A DNA stretch of 64,000 nucleotides, from the NCBI RefSeq assembly GCF_000143105.1, contig NW_014040560.1, positions 1,674,001 to 1,738,000 of the forward strand, given 5' to 3'. The DNA is from Grosmannia clavigera kw1407 (taxonomy: Eukaryota > Ascomycota > Sordariomycetes > Ophiostomatales > Ophiostomataceae). The notes beneath the pieces are model-generated. The model did not search any database and had not been told where the DNA came from. It saw only the letters and a list, made by a program, of their open reading frames with translations. Positions 1-10,546 of this stretch are shown here, in pieces; position 1 is the first letter of the stretch, and each line of letters opens with the position of its first letter. Both the position numbers and the translations under genes were made by a program.

Positions 1-1839
1 GGCTGAAGCCACTTTCTCCACTCGGCAAATTCGTCCTCCTTCTCATCGCCCGGGTAGTCTGCGTTTTCGGCTACCGGATAGTCATTGTCATCGTCCTCAC
101 TGCGGAAGAAGGGCATGTTTGTGCAAATCTGGGTCCAGATAGACTTGGCTTTGCCTTCTTTCTCCGTCTCGGCCCCGTCTAGAAGAAACTCATCTGCCTC
201 ATATCCTTGCGGAATAGGCGAGGCATAGGCACCGCTGGGCGGCTTCCAGAACTGCCACCATTTGCTGTTCTCAATGGCGATGGCATCCTCCCAGTTTGTG
301 ACTTTGCGCGTAGTGTTACCCTGCGCTGTCGACTCGTTGGGCCGGCTGATCAGTGAAGAGACGTCCGACGGCTTTGAATGATGGCCCGTTCTGGTCTCTT
401 GTAACGGAGGCGAGCTCTCTGGGCTGTCCATGATCCGGACACCAACGCGAGGATGATCCGAGTCTCGCGTGGTAGGACGCAACGATGGGCCGGGCACCTG
501 CTGATTGGCAGTCTTAACAAAATCAAAGCCTCCCGTCCGTTCGAGCTGGCTGTCGACACCCTGCTGCAGCGTCTTAGCGCCGCCCACAATGCCGTGGCTG
601 ATGCCATAGCCAACCTTGGAGAAACCTAGGCCGAATCCGGAAACCCGGTTGAGTATTGATTTTTGGCGCTGCATCGGTTGACTTGCAGCCTCGGTGCTGC
701 TTTTGCGGGTGCTGGCATCATCTATCCCGTCGATTTGAGGCACGGCACGATGCCCAACGCTCATGCCACCTTCGCCTTGTGCCATCCGCTGAGCCTCCTC
801 GTCTTCATGCCGCAGACGTTCCTCGCGATCGGCTTTGGAGGCGTGTCCTGCCTTGAACTTCTTGCGTTCCTTTTTCTCGTCGGCAGCACGCTTCTTAAGC
901 TGGCTCTTCTTGGCGTTGCGGATGAGCTCACTCTCAGCAGCCTCGAGCAGTTCGTGAATGTTTTCGCGTTCGTGGACCTTGTCCAGCAGTTTGGTGTAGT
1001 CCCGTGTCAACCAGATATTTCTAATACCACCGGGGAAAACGTCAAACAAGCCGCGAAGGGCCGCTTCGGTAAGCCACTTTTCAGGGATGCCAGAGACCAA
1101 GACTGTATTGGCCGATGCACGCAGGCGGTGCTCCGCACTGGTGAGGTAGTCCTGGCGAACCTTGATGTAAACACGCATCTCGCAGAAGAATATAAAGCAG
1201 ACCCAGAGGATGACAAGCACAGCCAAAATCAGATGTGCCCAATGGCGTTTGTAGTTGACAGGCTTCACATTGCCCCACGCAATGGTATCCAGGCCGGTGG
1301 GAACCGAGGAGTTGGCTGCTGCATCGATTGCAGTGAACGATTGGCCTAGGCCGCCAACGTAGTTGATGGGGACGAGGATAGGGATGACAATGAGGGCGAT
1401 GGGGACAAATATAAATAACAGTGTCTGCAGGTAACGTAGAAAGAAGAAGGCGTCGAGCCCACTCTTTTTGATTATCTCGCGATCGTCGAAGCGCAGGAGC
1501 GCTGCCACCAGAGTCCAAGGCCTAGCTGGGGGAGGGTCTGTTCGCTCGCGCTCAGGAACAAGAAAAGATTTGGGCTTGCTGTTGGAATGGAGACTCGGTT
1601 AGCAGATCTGCAGTGCATTTCTTCCGAGGCTCACGAGAGCGGTAGGATACTGACAAAATGCGGGCCAGTTTGTTTCTGAGGAGTAGGAAGACGCCCAACT
1701 GGACGGCAAAAATAACCAACGAAGTCGACAACGCTGTGAAGAAGGCAACGACGCTAAGGCCAGCCGAGCTCTGGGCCGATCCGCTTTCCGAACTGCTGCT
1801 CGAAGTGGCAGCAGCAGTGCTGCTCGTAGTCGAGGACAT
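1..1839 (-). CDS. CSC1/OSCA-type stress-gated cation channel (DUF221 family), 3'-truncated by the window edge
   Basis: Exon 1 is 1655-1839 and exon 2 runs from 1578 off the left edge. The intron 1579-1654 uses donor GTCAGT and acceptor CAG, and joins the frame as LARIF-KPKSFLVPER. About 587 residues are visible. A Ser/Thr-rich N-terminus precedes a first membrane helix at about residues 28-55. The conserved RPWTLV segment follows, then two more hydrophobic helices (starting FFLRYLQTLLFIF and HWAHLILAVLVILWV). This matches the RSN1_TM region, and the Lys/Glu-rich cytoplasmic loop of the PHM7_cyt type comes next. Members are membrane channels for osmotic or mechanical stress, often calcium-permeable. 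The channel-forming 7TM part lies outside the window. The cytoplasmic loop carries a long disordered insert rich in Ser, Thr, Arg and Gln. The family call is firm; which paralogue it is cannot be told. Confidence 0.88.
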
Positions 1840-4800
1840 GATGCCCGTTCAAGAGAGGAAATTAAAGATGCTGAGAGGTGATAGGGCCAGGAACTGGTTC
1901 CAACCAGCTCTTATTAAGAGGCAAGACCAGGCAAGCGAGTGGCTGCTGGGCCCTCTATATTTCGAGGCGGTCGTTGCCAGAAAAGATGGAGACGGATATA
2001 TGCTAATGTAAGATACTATGTTCAGAGGACGAGAAGACGGCCAAAATCTGCCGAAGTGACGCAGGTATGTGTTACATGCACGCTGCGATCTGCGAGTCAC
2101 TGCAGCACGTCCTTGCCGACGACAAAGTTGTGGACGTGTAGCTGGCTCGCGTGACGAGTGATCGACGGGCCTAGCTTGCTGCAAGTCGGGATTGGTGCCG
2201 GCCAGCTGAAAGACTAGATATGTATGATCGGAAGCGAATGTGATCGGAAAGTGAAGGTGACCGGGATGTCACCGTAAACGATATAGCGAAAAAATGCTGC
2301 AGGATCCAAAAAGTAAGTCCTCGTCGCGAATCAGGATCGATGCAAGGAATGTCGAGGGTTTCAACGCTGGGAAACGAAGTCTAGATTCGGCTCGTGTCGA
2401 CGAGAAGGGGCGGAAGCCATCAGAAAAAGCGAGACAGCCGGCGAGGAGGAGGAGGAACACGAGAGGACAAAGCAGCGTAGGACAAAAAGAAGGGAGGAGG
2501 AGGCCGGATAGAGACAAAGACGGCGATGCCTGCTTTTGTCTCCCGCAAGCAGGCATTACTGCCTTGGTGGACGACGCGATACGCATATTCTTGTTTTACG
2601 GGTTTATTTCCACTCCGTATTTGGCCCTCCTTCCTTCCCCTTCCGTTCGCTCTCGACTGATCGCTCCTGAAACTAGACTGGTTTGTGCGGCGCGAAGTTC
2701 CGTCTGCCCGCTTCTCATTGGCTGCATCGGCCCATGACGTCGAGCTCCACTCGGTGGCAGCCGCCCCTTCCCTCTTCTATTGCATCGATCTCAGCGCTAT
2801 TAGCATTGTCCTGTGCCTATATTGGTTAATTCGACCACACGCGAACAGGGGTTACTTTTCCGTTGGCGCTGGCGCTCCCAAAACAGCAACCATGGCAACC
2901 GCAACCGCCAGCTTTCCGCCTCTTTTAGGCCCTTTCTGAAACGTACCGTCAATCTGAGAAAGTACGATTACCCAATGGCTGTCGGCAGGCGATCTGCCGC
3001 CAAACTTGTGCATGTGCTTGTACTATGGTACTCCGTACAACATCGCAAAGTAGGAATGGGATGGGTTGGTAATGGAAATACCATCTTATTGCCCGAGAGG
3101 CCACTACGGAGTACGGACGGAGCACGATCCCCACAGCCCCCGTGGATATCTGAGCTGAGGCATCGTTGATCGCTAGTGAACTGCAGGCCCCTTTTTCGGT
3201 GTGTGGACATGTGTAGACGGCATGGCTTGTGATGCTGCTATGTTCTGCTGAAGGCAGATCGGCCGCGACAGCTGCATCTCCCGTCAGTATATGCTCACAT
3301 GTGAAAATACGAAAAAGATGGACGTGGATGCTCGTCTACAAAGACAGAGCGGTTTTCCGGTTCTTCGGCTGCCCCCAGCAACGGGAAGCCGCCAAATTTC
3401 GCTTGGCTCTGCACCCCTGTCTCCAGCCGTCTTCCCTAGCACCCGTGGTACCGTCTCTGTAGTAGGATACCATCATGTCAAATTACGCACCCCGCAGGAT
3501 GGGCAACCAAAGCTGAAGGACAAGCCGGCAATCGGTTGTTTTTGGGGGCTTTTATTACTATAATTGCTTCTTCCTGCTTTCTACTATTTATTACCTACAT
3601 AGTATCTTCTAGTGACGTGGCGGGCAGCTGGTGCAAATAATGCCTCTACGCCTGCCCAAGATAAGCTAAAAGCACAAATGAGTGTGCCGAGCATACGGGG
3701 CCGCAAGCTCGCGGCGCTGTTCTCGGCCTTACGAAAGGGTTGTTATCCACAGTGCTTCTTGCCCTGCGCCTTGTGCGGCGTCTAAGATGGGCTTCAAGCC
3801 CATCCGCGCAACCAAGAATATATACAAGGTCGTATCCGATCTCGGCTGTGCAGACGCCGACATTCAGCTGGGAGAGCGTTTCCGGGAGGCTACCAACGTG
3901 CAGGAGACAGGCGACCGGCTGACTGTATCCTGCCGCTTCTCCACTTTCCCCGGCTTCTTGTAACCGACCCTATGGTCGGGCAAGGCAGCGAGATAATCGA
4001 TACCGAACTGATACATGGTGACTTGTACGAGTACGAGTACGCAAACGGCCTTTCGCATTGTGCCTGCCGTGCGGTTTGAAGGCATACTAGGCCGACGTTG
4101 CTGCACGCTTCTGTTTTCTTTTTGTAAGCTGTGGCTTGTTGACACGGTTCACAGCCTGTACATACTCGAACAGCATCATCTAGTACATGGACGAGCGATC
4201 GTGTGGCAAAAAGGAGCATGCATTGTGAGCTAGAAGAGCTTGCAAGTGCTGTAACACTTGTGTTGAATTGTCAATCGTCGTGTTGTCTACATGCCTTGGG
4301 CGATCACACTTTGCAAAGTAAGACAATAAGGAGGGAATAATCATCTGGATAAAAACAGTAAAGATTGTATAACCACTCAGACGCCAGCCAAAGGTTATAG
4401 TCGCCACGCCGATGACCAACCAGGCTCGATCGTATATATATGTATTCAGATGTATCTGTACAACAACCCGGGATATAGAGGATGTAAAATGCATGAGGGA
4501 AAGCAGTATTAAACCGAGTATTGTAGCGCAAAGAAAACAAGGAAATGTGAAAAAAGAAAGTATAGCACAGTTTGCCGATCCAGCAGTCGACCAGGTATGG
4601 AAGAGCCCATAGGACCGGATGTTGCACATCGTCGACATTATCATGCCGAGGGTACTAAATATCATGACAAGGCCCAACCTAGTCAGTGTTCGTCCACCCC
4701 GTAAACACAGAGGCGCCGTGTCACGGGTGTGCCCCCATGCCTTCGATGCCGGCATGGCCCGCCCATATTGTCTTCTCTCAGCTCATCCTGCATCTCTCGT

Positions 4801-4846
4801 TCCTTTTCTTTTGATGAGCGTCGGCGTTGCCGCGTACCGTCTAAAA
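1840..4846. other. Intergenic region between CSC1-like promoter and CYSTM gene 3' end
   Basis: About 3 kb without a supported gene. It holds the CSC1-like promoter and leader on the left and the 3' side of the CYSTM gene on the right. Two copies of the recurring short motif lie at 3029-3038 (TACTCCGTAC) and 3105-3114 (TACGGAGTAC). The stretch 4250-4700 is AT-rich. Open frames here lack family motifs and codon structure typical of the neighbours. Confidence 0.6.
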
Positions 4847-5257
4847 CTAAAACAGGCAGTCGAGACAGCAGCAGCACGCCGCCGACGCCAGCAGCGCCGT
4901 CAGACAGCTGTCGCTGCTGCTTTTGCCATTGTTGCCGTAATAGCCGGGCTGCTGCTGTTGCTGAGGCTGCTGCTGGTAGTATCCGTAGCCGGCCGGCGGT
5001 GGGCCGTACTGCTGCGGGCCACCGTACTGTTGCGGGCCACCGTACTGTTGAGGACCGCCATACGGCTGCTGGCCGTACTGTGGCTGCGGCTGCGGCTGTT
5101 GTTGATGGTAGCCCATCTGGGGGCCCTGCTGGTAGGGGGCTTGATCGTAGGCAACGCTGGGACCTGGACCGTAGGCGTTGGAGCCGTTGTGGTAAGCTGC
5201 TGTTGGCGCCTGCGGCTCGCCGGGGTATGCAGGGGGCTTGTCGGTCTTATCCGGCAT
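4847..5257 (-). CDS. Small Pro/Gln/Tyr-rich protein with C-terminal cysteine-rich CYSTM-like tail
   Basis: Single exon of 136 residues with an ATG start. The N-terminal 100 residues are low-complexity, rich in Pro, Gln, Tyr and Gly, and include three tandem GGPQQY units. The end of the protein is a short hydrophobic stretch with the cysteine run ACCCCLDCLF, typical of CYSTM (cysteine-rich transmembrane module) proteins. Members of that family are small tail-anchored or membrane-associated proteins linked in yeast and plants to stress tolerance, possibly through palmitoylated cysteines. No intron signal is seen. The family call rests on the composition and the Cys-rich tail; the cellular role here is unknown. 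Confidence 0.75.
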   Translation of the reverse strand: MPDKTDKPPAYPGEPQAPTAAYHNGSNAYGPGPSVAYDQAPYQQGPQMGYHQQQPQPQPQYGQQPYGGPQQYGGPQQYGGPQQYGPPPAGYGYYQQQPQQQQQPGYYGNNGKSSSDSCLTALLASAACCCCLDCLF

Positions 5258-6714
5258 GGTGGCGGGATTGTGGGATGTGCGGTGGAACAGCTCGGTCAGC
5301 GATGGGGCGAACGGCGGTTTTGGCGTTTTGACGCGAATGATTTGACGCGAGGCCGACGATGGTGCAGTTATTTGCAGCGAGACCCTGGGCGAGTCCCGGA
5401 TGGAAGAGATGGAAAATAGGGAAAGGCGACGAATGCCAAGGGGATGCGCAGCAGAAGGCGATATCAGTCATTTAAGTACGTCTCGGCGTCGTAAGAAAGC
5501 CGGTGTTCTTTTGCCCCTCTTGCGCCTTCCAACGACACTAAGAGTTGAGCTTTGGGTTGCAGTGGGCAGGTGACAAAGGCGGCTTTTCCGTCTAGCTCTG
5601 CCGTGGGGCTGTGCCGGGGAAAAAATACGCTGCAAGTTTCGTGACAGGGCCCTTGGCGCTGACGATTTTCGGGAAGTCAAAGACCGGAAGGGGGAAGAGC
5701 TCGTAATATCTGGAAGTCTCGGACTTGACTGCTCGGTGCCATCCATGCTTGCCGATGAGACTGTTTCCAAAACTGTACGTGTCTCAGCTGATTGATGCTT
5801 TCCGGCATTGTTCTCCGCTTTCACGTGAGTTTCCGCGCCATGTTGCGCGGTTCTGGCATTCGACTTTATCGATAACAACCCACGAGCAAGGTATCTTTAG
5901 TATCGCAAGTTGTGTTGACGTCGTGGCTCAGCAAGGCATCGATGTATGACGGAGTACGTCGTGCCGATCATTTCGTGCGGTAGTTGATGCCTGCCTAATT
6001 CCACATAGCTGCATAAAGTAATCGAATCCATAATTTACGTATCGGGGCAGTGCCCTGCTCAATGCATATTCCCTCGGAGGCATCTTTCCTAGCCAAGTAG
6101 CACTTTCACAGCGTACTTGCGCCCAACGTACGCCACAGTACGGAGTACTATGTACGAGTACTCCGTACTGACTTGCTTCTGTCTTACTCGTAAGATACCA
6201 TGCAGGCGAACATTTACTCGTAGCCAGATGATATTAGAGTGGGGCAATTGAGCGATGGTTTGCTTAGCGTGAAGCTTTCCGGCAGGCAATTTAGAGAAAT
6301 CCGCTTCCTTGCCGGTCTTCTCCCCTGCCTATTCTGAATATTAATGTGTGTTCCGCCATTTATGGCAGCTCTCATTCTTTCCCACCTGTGGCTGTACTTC
6401 GTTTTGGCTTGCCCTCATAGCATCTTTACGCAATTCTATTGATCTCATCGCTGCTGAAGTTCGCGGCTTCGTCCTTTCTGGGAAGTTGGATCAAAAATAG
6501 GAAGGACAGTGTTAGCATGGTCTTTCCTTTATAGCACTATTCTCTTTTCCTTTCTTGGTGCCTTCCCTTTTGGAATTCTACTGGGCATTTTCAGCACTTC
6601 ATACGATTTGTGTCGTCCGGCTTCAACTTCATCCAGTCTCTGGCACTTCTCACACTTTCTCATATCCCACAACAAGATATCGAGGCTGGAACCATTCGCA
6701 AGCCTTCCTCCGCT
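5258..6714. other. Divergent promoter region of CYSTM gene and RIB7
   Basis: About 1.46 kb between two genes read outward. It contains a perfect 14-bp inverted repeat at 6136-6170 built from the recurring TACTCCGTAC element and a variant copy at 5948-5957. A pyrimidine-rich stretch (6470-6670) lies just before RIB7 and is probably its leader. No further gene is supported. Confidence 0.6.
6136..6170. repeat. Perfect 14-bp inverted repeat with 7-bp spacer
   Basis: Left arm 6136-6149 (CAGTACGGAGTACT) and right arm 6157-6170 (AGTACTCCGTACTG) are exact reverse complements around a 7-nt spacer. Each arm contains the TACTCCGTAC element found repeatedly elsewhere between genes in this window. Confidence 0.95.
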
Positions 6715-7560
6715 ATGGCTGAAGCCCTTTTTTTCCCAAAGGAGGATGTTGCCAAGCTGGAGCCTTACCTACCTGCTATCGATGCAACCCTACTAGTCGG
6801 ACAGAAGCCTTTTGTTACCCTCACCTTTGCTACGTCTCTTGACTCGTCACTGTCCCTGGCTCCGGGTGTGCGTACCGCCTTATCGGGCCCACAGTCCAAG
6901 GCCATGACACACTACTTGCGCAGTCGCCATGACGCCATTTGTGTCGGCGTCGGAACTGCAGTAGCAGACGACCCAGGTCTCAACTGCCGCATTGCGGACG
7001 ATACCGACGGAGCAGCATCTGTCTCTGCGCATCAGCCGCGTCCAATTGTCATCGATCCGCACGACCGCTGGCCACTCGCACACGAAAGCCGCGTCTTGGC
7101 CACTGCCCGCCGCGGGCAAGGCTTGGCTCCCTATATTGTTACTGCTGTGCAACAGCCGGACGCTGCAAAACAGAAACTTCTCGAGAGCCATGGTGGAAAG
7201 TACATCATTCTGAGCACAGTGCACGGTTCTGCCGCAACTGCTACCGCGCCGCCTGAGCCATCTGACCGGTTCCGATGGGATGACGTCTTAGACAGTGTGG
7301 CTAGTCACGGCCTGCGCAGCATCATGATTGAGGGCGGTGGGAATATTATTAACACGCTTCTGGAACCCACCAACACCCATCTCGTCCGTTCTGTCATTGT
7401 CACTATCGCGCCGGTATGGCTGGGCCGTGGCGGTGTGATGGTGTCCCCAAACCGCGTCCATGGTGCCGATAACCGGGCTGTACCAGCTGCGCGTCTCGCG
7501 GATGTCAAGTGGCAACAGCTTGGAGAAGATGTTGTTCTGTGTGGAAGATTCAATCGTTGA
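6715..7560 (+). CDS. RIB7: 2,5-diamino-6-ribosylamino-4(3H)-pyrimidinone 5'-phosphate reductase (riboflavin biosynthesis)
   Basis: One exon of 281 residues. The frame is open further upstream but the first in-frame ATG is at 6715 (MAEALFFPKED), so I start there. The product is a RibD_C-type reductase. Near residue 30 it reads PFVTLTFATSLD, then MTHYLRSRHDAICVGVGTAVADDPGL, both classic for fungal RIB7. The C-terminal half has IMIEGGGNIINTLL and VTIAPVWLGRGG, part of the NADPH/substrate fold. The enzyme reduces the ribosyl side chain of the product of GTP cyclohydrolase II to the ribityl form, the second step of riboflavin synthesis in fungi. Length fits the family. It converges on the permease gene with a 196-bp spacer. 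Confidence 0.93.
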   Translation: MAEALFFPKEDVAKLEPYLPAIDATLLVGQKPFVTLTFATSLDSSLSLAPGVRTALSGPQSKAMTHYLRSRHDAICVGVGTAVADDPGLNCRIADDTDGAASVSAHQPRPIVIDPHDRWPLAHESRVLATARRGQGLAPYIVTAVQQPDAAKQKLLESHGGKYIILSTVHGSAATATAPPEPSDRFRWDDVLDSVASHGLRSIMIEGGGNIINTLLEPTNTHLVRSVIVTIAPVWLGRGGVMVSPNRVHGADNRAVPAARLADVKWQQLGEDVVLCGRFNR

Positions 7561-7756
7561 TCTATCTGAAGCAATCTACACAGATAAAGACAACTCTAGC
7601 TGCACACCTCAAGTCCGGCACACCTGGCATCCAAGCGATATACCTCAACGCACGAAGAAGGAAAAATGCCACGCCCGCTCTTCCTGGCCCCTGCGAGTTA
7701 CAGTGGCTCCCGTCGTTTCCCTTTGGCTCTCACTGAATCGGCCAATTCGCTCCTAT

Positions 7757-9577
7757 CTAGAGGCGACCCCGCCATTTGATTTCAACCCAGCGAAGAGGGA
7801 GGTAGAACACTCCAGTGATGGCGAAAGCCATCTCAAACCCGATGTCTCCGGATTTCTTAGCGATTGGACCAGTGTACCAAACTTCATCCATGCCTGGGAC
7901 AACAAGACCGAATGAGAGAATCGACGCAACAATAGCGGGTATGCCAGTCGGTAACTTGCTGCCAACATTCCAAATGGTTATGTCATAAGACGAAAAGTCC
8001 ATGCGACGGAAGATTGTCAGCTCTTCGATCAGCACGACGGAAAAGCAGCCTGCCCAATAGCCAATAATGGCCAGGAAGTTTTCGAGGCTCTCCTCCCACG
8101 CTTGGGCAGCTTTGATCGCACAGGGGATGACAATAGCCATCGCGATGAGGATGAAGATAAAGCGATGAACGCGGGAGAAAATGGGAAGCATCATCTGCAT
8201 ATTCAGTGCCATTGAGTATGACGATATGGCGATGTTTCCGATGCTGCTGAGGGCAAGCAACACGACGAGAAATTTCCCAAAGCCGTGGGCTGGACGCAAC
8301 ATCTCATATAGGACACCCCCCACACTGCTTCTATCGTTTGCAACGCTCCACGAAGGCACGTTTGGAACAGCACCACCAATTGCGGCACCCAGGACGAGCA
8401 GTGGTATAGACGGTAACAATATGCCGAAATACATATAGCAGAAGAGTTTGGTCCTGGGCCGTTGTCAGCACCTGTTGCCTACTAATTACATAGGGAGGTA
8501 CGGCAAGGCCAGAGACTTACTTGGACACATTTGGGTTGTGGTATGTGGAATAGTCGGAAGTGGTACCGCTAAATGTCAGGAAATAGCCTGCGACGATACT
8601 ACCATAGGACAGGACCTGGGAAGCCGTCGCAGGTAGGGTGTCGGACTGCAGGTGCAGGTACTTACCACCACAACCCACAGCAACTACTAGGGAAATGAGG
8701 TTGGGAATCCACGACCAGGTCTCCAGCCAGTGCAATGCGCGGTAGCCAAGAAGGGCCGCGGAGAAGCTCACGAGACAGATGATGACGATGCCGACCTTGA
8801 CGCTCACATGATCCGGATTGAGGGCCGAGATGGTCTGCCCACCGACCACGGCGGAGATGAGGGTGAAGCCGGTGATCGTCGCGGCATTCAGAATAAGAGG
8901 GACAACAGCGGGGTATAATCTGTTCACACTTTTAGTCAGTCTGCTGCCGGTTACGTCTCTCGTTATCACGACGAGGGGAGATTCACATACCCGAACGAGT
9001 ACCGAGCCTGGATCTGTTGGCGCATGCCGGTTTGGGTTCCGCCAATACCCAGGAAAGCGGGCGGAATGGAAGTCAATAGGCCGAAGAAGAGGATGACGAG
9101 AGAGGCGTCACGCAGGCTGAGGCCATAGCTCAAGGTGGCCAGCATACCTGTCGGGAGACTGGTTTCTGTTAGCTCGGCTCGACGACCACGAAGCGCCTCG
9201 ACTTTGGGATCGAAAAAGGGTTCTCACGGCAGAAGAGAGAGCATGCTGGTGAAGAAGAGAGTGAACAGATTCCAGTGCTGGTTGTTCGTCCGGTTGGCGA
9301 CGGGTACCGGCTCAATGCCATTCGTCTCCATGCCAGCAGCCAGTAGCCGCTGGTACCATTTCAGGTTGTGTTCCTTTCCCGGATCAGACAAGTCACCCTT
9401 CTCGACAGTCAACAAACTTCCCAACACGCCACCGAAACGGCCACGACAACGCTGTGTGCTGGCTTCTTCAACTGGGTGGGAGTTTTCTTTGGGCATCTGC
9501 TTCTCCGCATCACCGGCGAACGGGTCCGTTGTCGAGTTGTCTTTGTCAAACGACATCTTTCCTAATCCTCTGGTCAT
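7757..9577 (-). CDS. NCS1-family purine/cytosine permease (Fcy2/FcyB-like)
   Basis: Four exons: 9228-9577, 8991-9158, 8521-8919 and 7757-8453. Introns are 69, 71 and 67 bp with GT-AG ends. Joined phases are consistent and total 1614 nt, giving 537 residues, the usual size. The joins read LLPLPTGML, YSFGLYPAV and NVSKTKLF. A hydrophilic N-terminus (MSFDKDNS) is followed by KWYQRLLAAGMETNGIEPV and about 12 hydrophobic helices, including AVVGGQTISALNPDHVS. The family moves cytosine, adenine, guanine or hypoxanthine with protons across the plasma membrane. The start may instead be the second ATG at 9556, seven codons in. A GATA site and a CACGTG box lie upstream. The exact substrate cannot be read from sequence. 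Confidence 0.92.
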
Positions 9578-9775
9578 TCTCTCGGGGCTTGGAGAAGGAG
9601 GATGAAGGTGGAAGAGACTCTTGTCCAGCCGAAAAAACAGAGTCGAGCGATTTGGCAATAGTGCGGGTTTCGGTGGTCATTAGCGCCAGTGCCGTTCCCC
9701 TGTCACATACGATAGAAACTTGACGTCCTGCCGTCTTTGTTGCTCTAGATTGTCACGTGGAGTACAACGCCGCTG

Positions 9776-9782
9776 AGATAAG
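9776..9782 (+). promoter_or_regulatory. AGATAAG GATA-factor site upstream of the purine permease
   Basis: AGATAAG fits the HGATAR consensus of AreA/NIT2-type nitrogen regulators and lies about 200 bp upstream of the permease start. A CACGTG palindrome sits nearby at 9754-9759. Nitrogen control of purine permeases by GATA factors is known in Aspergillus. Use of this particular site is inference. Confidence 0.35.
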
Positions 9783-10518
9783 TCCGACTTGCTCATTGGC
9801 CTACATCCGTCCTTGGCAGTCACAGCGAACTTGGAAAGAGGTTGTCCTTGGACAGGATTCGAGAAAAGGAGGTTCTGCGCCATCTGCGTATACGGTGCCG
9901 GGTTCCGGGATTGCTTGGCATTTTCGGGACCTGTCATTTTGGGGGACTCTATAATTCGGCCCGTGTGTGCTATGCTCGGTTTTTACGAGGACTTGGCTCA
10001 GCAGCATCGCATTGTTTGTACTAGCGCCAACCAGCCGTTGCATTGTGCTGATATTTTTTTTGGCTGTGCTTTGGGTGCATGCTTGGCCGCGTTGCAACCT
10101 CGGGCTGCGGCAAAGCTTCAGAAACTCTTATCTCTTGCAACGATGTGGTCCGAGCAGCTCTTTGAAGCGTGACGGAGAGCAGGACTTGTCTAGAGCACAC
10201 GACGAGTCAGCCAAAGGCTGTCGTTATTGTTCTGTGAATGAGTGAACAGTGCTAAGTAGCGCTAATGATCTTGCACGGTTGGGAGGACTAGCTCTTCGGC
10301 GACCATCACGCTTTCTCACCAACCCCGTTGTCATCTGTTCCAACAACACATGCTCGGTGTGGGTGGAGGCGTGGATCATTCAAAGGGGCCTGGACTTTTC
10401 TTTTTCTGTGTGTAGAGCGGACGAAGTCAACCGGACCCAAGTCCTGAAATGCTGAGAGGCCAGTTAAATCGATAGGCAGAGGCAGAAGTCCGTGGAAAGT
10501 GACCTTGGCGAGGCAGAA

Positions 10519-10546
10519 GGGGGCGAGGGGGCGAGGGGGCACAGGG
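10519..10546 (+). other. G-run array with quadruplex-forming pattern
   Basis: Three runs of five G separated by CGA, then CACA and a run of three G: four G-tracts with 3-4 nt loops on the plus strand. A TATATATA-like sequence follows at about 10554-10562. Confidence 0.7.

Noticed and set aside
2294..2737. Plus-strand open frame of 147 codons with a basic middle part
   Set aside because: No recognisable domain. It sits in the CSC1-like upstream region and has purine-biased composition.
4180..4755. Minus-strand open frame of 191 codons with several hydrophobic stretches, downstream of the CYSTM gene
   Set aside because: It lies in an AT-rich stretch where hydrophobic codons arise by chance, has no family motif, and is probably CYSTM 3' sequence.
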